From contig CALAHA010000335.1 of assembly GCA_937891565.1 (NCBI GenBank), positions 1 through 9,280 on the forward strand: a stretch of 9,280 nucleotides of DNA, in the 5' to 3' direction. The number at the start of each line of letters is the position of its first letter. The stretch's first letter is position 1. The translations under genes and the position numbers were made by a program. The notes under the pieces were generated by a model. It was not told the DNA's origin. It worked only from the letters and a program-made list of their open reading frames with translations, and did not search any database. This DNA is from an uncultured Ilumatobacter sp. (GTDB taxonomy: Bacteria; Actinomycetota; Acidimicrobiia; Acidimicrobiales; Ilumatobacteraceae). Shown here in pieces: positions 4,970 to 9,280 of the stretch.

Positions 4970-5542
4970 TTAACTCTCGGTCGAATCGCCATCGGCCGAG
5001 GGCGCCGCCGGGTCGATGAACACCATCGTCCGGTAGTACGCCATCTCGCGGATCGATTCACGGATGTCGTCGAGTGCACGGTGGGACCCTTGGCCACGTG
5101 GGCGCTTGTGATCGATCGCCGGATACCACCGCTTAACAAGCTCTTTGACGCTCGACACGTCTATCGAGCGGTAGTGCAGGTAGTTCTCGATCTCGGGCAG
5201 GTACGCATCGAGGAATCGACGGTCGGTGCCAATCGAGTTGCCACACAGCGGCACGGTGCGCTCTTCGAGCACGTGCTCCTGAATGAACGCCAAGGTCGCG
5301 GCACCCGCTTCTTCGAGCGTGATCGTCGATGCCTTGATTTGATCAAGTAACCCTGACTTCGTGTGCATGTCGACGACGAACGGGTCCATCGCTGCGAGCT
5401 GCTCGTCGGTCGCATGAATGACCAGGTCGGGCCCTTCAGCAATGATCTCCAGGTCGTCATCCGTGATCAACGTGGCGATCTCGACGATCACTTCCGTGGT
5501 GTGATCCAAGCCGGTCATTTCGAGATCCATCCAAACGAGCAT
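4970..5542 (-). CDS. orn: Oligoribonuclease (DEDDh 3'-5' exoribonuclease)
   Basis: A 190-residue protein with all the Orn hallmarks: M-D-L-E-M-T-G (5-11; Asp6 and Glu8), AEGPDLVIH (35-43), C-G-N-S-I-G-T-D-R-R-F (100-110; Asp107), the HYRSIDVSS strand (123-131) and G-S-H-R-A-L-D-D-I-R-E-S (152-163; His154, Asp159). The DEDDh set is complete. Orn hydrolyses 2-5-nt RNAs and pGpG in the cytoplasm, finishing mRNA decay and c-di-GMP turnover. The start is ATG 5542, where homology begins; the frame is open upstream to 5716 but antisense to the divergent gene. A short Ser/Asp-rich tail (about 181-190) goes beyond the compact E. coli form. The quinone oxidoreductase follows, and the intergenic region with the divergent gene is 67 bases. 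Confidence 0.96.
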   Translation of the reverse strand: MLVWMDLEMTGLDHTTEVIVEIATLITDDDLEIIAEGPDLVIHATDEQLAAMDPFVVDMHTKSGLLDQIKASTITLEEAGAATLAFIQEHVLEERTVPLCGNSIGTDRRFLDAYLPEIENYLHYRSIDVSSVKELVKRWYPAIDHKRPRGQGSHRALDDIRESIREMAYYRTMVFIDPAAPSADGDSTES

Positions 5543-5609
5543 TCCGCGAAGCGTAACGGCGCTGGCGCTCCGGGTCGCTGAACGCTGATCCCTCCGACAT
5601 GATGGGCTG

Positions 5610-6233
5610 ATGTCAGAGTTCGCCGCGATCCTCAATGCACCCGGTGTGCAAGAGGTCTGTGAGCTTCGCCCGCACTCCACCGGGCGGCTTGGCTTCATGG
5701 CGTACCACGGTGGCAATTTGGAACTGCAAACCGACGTGATCGCAGCTGCAGCTGCAGAACGCTCGGGGGCGTCTTACTACGGCGTGTTGCAACCCGCCCC
5801 GATGCGCGAGCACCTCTCATCGATCAAGGTGCGCCCCGCCGAGTCCGAGCGGTTGGCGGCATTCATTGACCACGTCGATGTCGTGATCACCATCCACGGG
5901 TTTGGACGTCGCGGCATGTTCAGCGCACTGCTGCTCGGCGGGAACAACCGACCGCTCGCCCGCCACATCGGTGGCGCGCTGCAACGAGCTCTCCCCGCGT
6001 ACGACATTGTCACCGACCTTGAGACAATCCCAAAGAAGCTCCGCGGCATACACGCTGACAATCCAGTGAACTTGCCACGGCGGGCGGGCGTGCAGATTGA
6101 GCTGCCGCCACGCGTTCGCGGTTCCAGCCCCATGTGGTGGGACTGGGAAGGTCCAGGGCTCACACCCCACACTCTTTCGCTGATCGACGGGCTGGTCGAA
6201 GCAGCAACAACCTGGCCAAACGAGCCGCGTTAG
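5610..6233 (+). CDS. Poly-gamma-glutamate hydrolase-like protein (DUF867/YjqB family)
   Basis: A 207-residue protein. The family signature is visible as A-Y-H-G-G-N-L-E (31-38; His33, Glu38), T-D-V-I-A (41-45), V-I-T-I-H-G-F (92-98; His96) and G-V-Q-I-E-L-P (160-166; Gln162, Glu164). In PghP of phage phiNIT1 and B. subtilis YjqB, equivalent residues form a zinc amidohydrolase site that cuts gamma-glutamyl bonds. No signal peptide is seen, so the protein is probably cytoplasmic and its substrate is unlikely to be capsular poly-gamma-glutamate from this cell; a gamma-glutamyl cofactor tail or small peptide is possible. It diverges from orn with a 67-base gap and converges on pdxH. The ATG at 5610 has only a weak GGG nearby. 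Family moderately sure, activity not. Confidence 0.75.
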   Translation: MSEFAAILNAPGVQEVCELRPHSTGRLGFMAYHGGNLELQTDVIAAAAAERSGASYYGVLQPAPMREHLSSIKVRPAESERLAAFIDHVDVVITIHGFGRRGMFSALLLGGNNRPLARHIGGALQRALPAYDIVTDLETIPKKLRGIHADNPVNLPRRAGVQIELPPRVRGSSPMWWDWEGPGLTPHTLSLIDGLVEAATTWPNEPR

Positions 6234-6372
6234 CTGACGATCGGAATCGGCAGGGAAATCCGAGGCCTTCGTCGTGGACGCGCAGCGCCGCCGGCCACAA
6301 CTCACGTTCAACTCTGCGTTCAGGCTGGTTCTTTTTGGGCTCGCTTGATCCCCGCGCTGGAATCTCGGGCAG

Positions 6373-7020
6373 CTATGGGGCGAGGCGGGTGATATTCCAA
6401 GTGCCGTCGCTGTCGGGGCGGTAGCGGAGACGGTCGTGGAGGCGACTCGGACGGCCCTGCCAATACTCCCATTCGGTCGGCATGAGGCGCCACCCGCCCC
6501 AGTTGGCAGGCCGAGGAATGACCTCTGCAGTGGCAAACCGTTTGTCCGTTGCCGCGACGAGGTCGTCGAGCACAGAACGATCGGCGATCTCGTTGCTCTG
6601 CGGTGACGACCATGCGCCAAGCTGCGACGCTCGCGGACGGGAGGCGAAGTAGTTGTCGCTCTCCTCTGCCGACACACGCTCGACGGGGCCACGGACCCTG
6701 ACCTGACGATGCAGGTCGAGCCAACCAAACGTCGCGGAGGCCACGGCGTTGGCATCGAGTTGCTGGCTCTTCGCCCCGTCATAGTTCGTATAAAAGACCA
6801 GGCCGCGCGCATCGAGACCGCGCACCAGAACGATTCGCGAGTCCGGGATGCCGTCAGTGCCGATCGTTGACAGCGTCATGGCATTCGGTTCGACAACGCC
6901 CGCGTCGAGTGCCGCGTCGTGCCAACGCTGCCACTGAACAATCGGATCGGCATCGAGGTCTCCAACGTCCAACCCAGCTGTCTCGTACTGCACCCGTCGG
7001 TCGCGAATCGAATCACCCAT
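6373..7020 (-). CDS. pdxH: Pyridoxine/pyridoxamine 5'-phosphate oxidase
   Basis: A 215-residue protein of normal length. FMN- and substrate-binding motifs are present: SRIVLVRG (61-68), FYTNYDGAKSQQL (76-88), R-Q-V-R-V-R-G (105-111), YFASRPRASQLGAWSS (124-139), and the C-terminal WGGWRLMPTEWEYWQG (174-189) with R-L-H-D-R (193-197). It uses O2 to oxidise PNP or PMP to pyridoxal 5'-phosphate in the cytoplasm, as a homodimer. The ATG at 7020 has GAGAGGG seven bases upstream, a good ribosome site. It lies 80 bases downstream of serS on the same strand. The gap contains only a short ACCT-TGGA-AGGT hairpin followed by six T's on the minus strand, a weak terminator at best, so read-through from serS is plausible. 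Confidence 0.95.
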   Translation of the reverse strand: MGDSIRDRRVQYETAGLDVGDLDADPIVQWQRWHDAALDAGVVEPNAMTLSTIGTDGIPDSRIVLVRGLDARGLVFYTNYDGAKSQQLDANAVASATFGWLDLHRQVRVRGPVERVSAEESDNYFASRPRASQLGAWSSPQSNEIADRSVLDDLVAATDKRFATAEVIPRPANWGGWRLMPTEWEYWQGRPSRLHDRLRYRPDSDGTWNITRLAP

Positions 7021-7100
7021 TTCCGAACCCTCTCACTAATCGCGCCGCCCGCGCCCCTCAAGACACTCTTCGGCCGCCTTACGCAAAAAACCTTCCAAGG

Positions 7101-8408
7101 TCAATCGGACCGGATAACGGTGATGTTGCGCATGTATGGGTGGATCGCTTCGGGGACGGTGACGCTGCCGTCCTCGTTCCGGTAGTTCTCAATGATGGCG
7201 GCCCACACTCGCGGCACTGCCAAGGCCGAACCGTTAAGCGTGTGGACGAACTCGCTGCCTTTGATCGGCTTGCCGTTCTCGTCATGGCGGCGGAAACGGG
7301 TGTTGCCGCGTCGCGCCTGGTAGTCACCGAACCACGACACCGACGACACCTCAAGCCAAGTGTCGACGCCCGGCGCGTAGACCTCAACGTCGAAGGTGCG
7401 ATGATGGCTCTGGCCCATGTCGCCGGTGCAGATCTCAATCACGCGATACGGCAGGCCGAGGTCGGCCATGGCGCTTGCGGCGCGCCCGACCATGTCGGCG
7501 AGAAGCGCAGGCGCCTGTTCAGGCGTGGCGAACGCGAGCATTTCAACTTTGTCGAACTCGTGAGTGCGCAGCATGCCGCGCGTGTCGCGGCCGGCCGATC
7601 CAGCCTCGCGACGGAACGACGGACTGAACGCCATCAGCCGAACAGGCAGATCGGTATCGTCGAGCACCTCGCCGCTGAACAGCGAAGTCAGCGACGCTTC
7701 TGCCGTCGGCACACACCAGAGGTCATCGCGCTCGATCGAATATGCGTCGTCGGCGAACTTCGGCAGCTGCCCTGTGGCGGTGAGGGTCGCCGTGGTCACC
7801 AGCGACGGCGGACGGACCTCTTCGTGGACGTCAGCGTTGCGGTCGAGACCGAACTGGGTGAGCGCACGTGCCATGGTCGCACCGGCACCACGCTGCATCG
7901 TAAACATCGCGCCAGATATCTTGGTCGCGCGTTCGTTGTCGAGGATGCCGAGCGCTTCGGCAGTTTCCCAGTGCGGCACGCGCTGCCAGTCGGGGAAGGT
8001 GGGCTTCAGCCCGATGGGGCCGGTGATGACTGGGTTGTCATCATCGCTCACGCCGTCCGGTGCATCGGGATGCGGAAGATTCGGTAGCCCAAGAAGCAGG
8101 TCGTTCAGTAGCTCTGACACCTCGTCGTGCTCGCCCGCAAGGGATTTTTCAGTGGCACCGAGCTCCCGGCTCTGCGCCTGCAAAGCCTCTGCCTCGTCCA
8201 CCTTGCCATCGCGCCGCAACAGCCCGACTTCTTTCGAGATCGTGTTGACCTTGGCGCGAATCTCGTCACGTTCGGCCTGAATGTCGCGCAAGCGCACGTC
8301 GAGGCCCGCAGCGTTGTCAAGGTCGTCAAGCAAGTTCGGGTCGCCGCGACGCGAGAGTGCTGTCTTGACGCCGTCGAGGTCGGTTCGCAGTAGCCGTTGA
8401 TCAATCAC
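7101..8408 (-). CDS. serS: Seryl-tRNA synthetase
   Basis: A 435-residue class II synthetase of normal length. N-terminal antiparallel coiled-coil arm for tRNA-Ser (about 36-105), then the catalytic core with the TAE loop (C-V-P-T-A-E, 232-237), motif 2 (FRREAGSAGRDTRG, 265-278, then R-T-H-E-F), the serine-site strand E-I-C-T-G-D-M-G (325-332), F-G-D-Y-Q-A-R-R (360-367), and motif 3 (NGSALAVPRVWAAIIENYR, 392-410). Motif 3 reads SALAVPR where E. coli has SGLAVGR; the essential Arg400 is present, so activity is expected. The start is GTG 8408 (GTG-ATT-GAT-CAA); no Shine-Dalgarno precedes it. A TAGCGT element eight bases upstream fits the actinobacterial -10 pattern TAnnnT for a leaderless transcript. 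pdxH follows on the same strand. Confidence 0.97.
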   Translation of the reverse strand: MIDQRLLRTDLDGVKTALSRRGDPNLLDDLDNAAGLDVRLRDIQAERDEIRAKVNTISKEVGLLRRDGKVDEAEALQAQSRELGATEKSLAGEHDEVSELLNDLLLGLPNLPHPDAPDGVSDDDNPVITGPIGLKPTFPDWQRVPHWETAEALGILDNERATKISGAMFTMQRGAGATMARALTQFGLDRNADVHEEVRPPSLVTTATLTATGQLPKFADDAYSIERDDLWCVPTAEASLTSLFSGEVLDDTDLPVRLMAFSPSFRREAGSAGRDTRGMLRTHEFDKVEMLAFATPEQAPALLADMVGRAASAMADLGLPYRVIEICTGDMGQSHHRTFDVEVYAPGVDTWLEVSSVSWFGDYQARRGNTRFRRHDENGKPIKGSEFVHTLNGSALAVPRVWAAIIENYRNEDGSVTVPEAIHPYMRNITVIRSD

Positions 8409-8578
8409 GGAACCAGACGCTACAGGGCACCTGCTACACGGCCCTGACCTGTTTCACGACCGGACAAGTTGAGCCTCTGCAATCAAGAGCCGAGGGGCAA
8501 CAGGGAGACGCAACCCGCTCGACGCTCGCATTCGTTGCGGCTCGAACTCTCCCACATTGTCAAGACAGCAACGAGCAG

Positions 8579-9280
8579 TCAGCGTTCTTCGGGCGGAGCC
8601 GCCACCGCGGCGAATTCTCGTTCGACGTCAGCCATCGTGAGGACGTCACCTGAGCTGTCCAATGACGGCGGATCGGTGCGGCGATAATCCTGCGACTCGC
8701 CGTAGCCGTTCGCAAAGCGCTTGAAGAAGATATAGACAACGATGGTCCACAGGAAAGTCGAGCCACCAAGCTTCATGATTCCTCCAGCCAACTGCTGATC
8801 CACAGTGACGCTCCACCCGAAGACGCGAACCGGAATGTCGTATTCGTTGTACACCGCACCCTCTGCGAAGGTGAGCCAGGCCGCTGGCAACGTGGGAATG
8901 ATCGATTGCAGAAAGAGATAGATGCACTTGGCAAGGGGGCCCATGTGCAGTTCCTTGAATGGCCCCACGACCGGCATCCACATCAGCAGCGACAGCAAGA
9001 CGACGAGCGCGTGCAGTGAGTAGTGGAGCGGACCGTTGTCGAGCGAGCTGTTCACGACCATCGGAATGTGCGAGATGATGACGACGACGTTGAACAGCAC
9101 ACCGGCAATCACCGGTTTCGTCAGAAACTTCAAACCGGCGTACAAGCGGCCGTCGCCAACCAAAACTCGTAACAGCCACGGCGGCGTGGCGATGAGCGCG
9201 AGCGGCGGCAGAAAATAGCTGAGCATCATGTGCTGCAACATGTGCGCCGAGTACAGGTACTCCTCGGAGATGTCGTGCAG
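8579..9280 (-). CDS. CtaG-type cytochrome c oxidase assembly protein, C-terminal part (runs off right edge)
   Basis: The frame stays open to the window edge, so the true start lies outside. The first visible residues, LHDISEEYLYSAHMLQHMML, are the caa3-type CtaG signature (H-x-x-x-x-x-Y-x-x-S-A-H-M-x-Q-H). Several hydrophobic helices follow (for example FLPPLALIATPPWLL, VIAGVLFNVVVIISHIP, LHALVVLLSLLMWMPVVG, STFLWTIVVYIFF) and then a charged cytoplasmic tail of about 40 residues (YGESQDYRRTD to APPEER). Members of this family (PF09678) help insert copper into cytochrome oxidase in the membrane; the His residues are candidate copper ligands. An internal ATG at 9241 could be mistaken for the start, but the signature begins upstream of it. 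It is 170 bases upstream of serS on the same strand, with no clear terminator between. Confidence 0.92.
   Translation of the reverse strand: MHDISEEYLYSAHMLQHMMLSYFLPPLALIATPPWLLRVLVGDGRLYAGLKFLTKPVIAGVLFNVVVIISHIPMVVNSSLDNGPLHYSLHALVVLLSLLMWMPVVGPFKELHMGPLAKCIYLFLQSIIPTLPAAWLTFAEGAVYNEYDIPVRVFGWSVTVDQQLAGGIMKLGGSTFLWTIVVYIFFKRFANGYGESQDYRRTDPPSLDSSGDVLTMADVEREFAAVAAPPEER

Noticed and set aside
6234..6372. Terminator between the convergent PGA-hydrolase-like gene and pdxH
   Set aside because: A TTTTT run is present near 6330, but no adjacent stem of useful length on either strand.
5817..6812. 331-codon open frame on the minus strand
   Set aside because: Spans the antisense of the PGA-hydrolase-like gene and overlaps pdxH in another frame; no domain.
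6867..8087. Long open frame (406 codons) on the plus strand
   Set aside because: Antisense to serS and pdxH, whose identity is certain; no recognisable domain.
8409..8578. Possible structured RNA, tRNA or terminator between ctaG and serS
   Set aside because: Only short arms (GCAAC/GTTGC) were found, with no T run and no tRNA-like features; I see nothing I can support beyond a possible serS promoter.

Overview
The window looks like chromosomal DNA from a high-GC actinobacterium, probably of the class Acidimicrobiia (Ilumatobacter-like). The evidence is a WhiB-family iron-sulfur regulator, an Orn-type oligoribonuclease, a CtaG/CopC/TlpA/CcdA set typical of aerobic actinobacteria, GC-rich third codon positions, and several GTG starts without a strong ribosome binding site. 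The placement is inferred from protein character only; no rRNA or other marker is present. I see no tRNA, rRNA, insertion sequence, phage gene or CRISPR array.

Left part (1-2013, all minus strand, read right to left). A 90-codon orphan gene with a strong Shine-Dalgarno (1691-1963) is followed by a hairpin built over its stop codon and then a strong terminator-like hairpin with a T tract. Next comes a WhiB7-like regulator (1013-1534) with its own long-stem terminator (903-991). After that a tlpA-like membrane-anchored thioredoxin (207-797) overlaps by ATGA with a ccdA-like thiol-electron transporter that runs off the left edge. The last two form an extracytoplasmic thiol-redox / cytochrome c maturation module.

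Middle part. On the plus strand lie a GT2 membrane glycosyltransferase resembling CrtQ (2158-3240) and a CopC-type copper protein (3320-3836). The copC reading frame is broken by one extra base just before its C-terminal membrane anchor. Convergent with it are a PIG3-type quinone oxidoreductase (3879-4856) and, upstream of that, oligoribonuclease orn (4970-5542), both on the minus strand. A 14-bp tandem repeat sits at the copC/qor convergence.

Right part. A poly-gamma-glutamate-hydrolase-like (DUF867/YjqB) protein (5610-6233, plus) diverges from orn. It converges on pdxH (6373-7020, minus), which lies just downstream of serS (7101-8408, minus). A CtaG-type cytochrome oxidase copper-assembly membrane protein (8579 to the right edge, minus) closes the window.

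Most genes are housekeeping. The part that stands out is the region 1013-2050: an uncharacterised small gene, two stacked hairpins and a WhiB7-like gene, laid out like the leader-ORF/attenuator known for whiB7 in other actinobacteria, but with an unusually long leader ORF. CopC, CtaG, TlpA and CcdA together give the window a loose theme of copper handling and respiratory-chain maturation, though they are not one operon.
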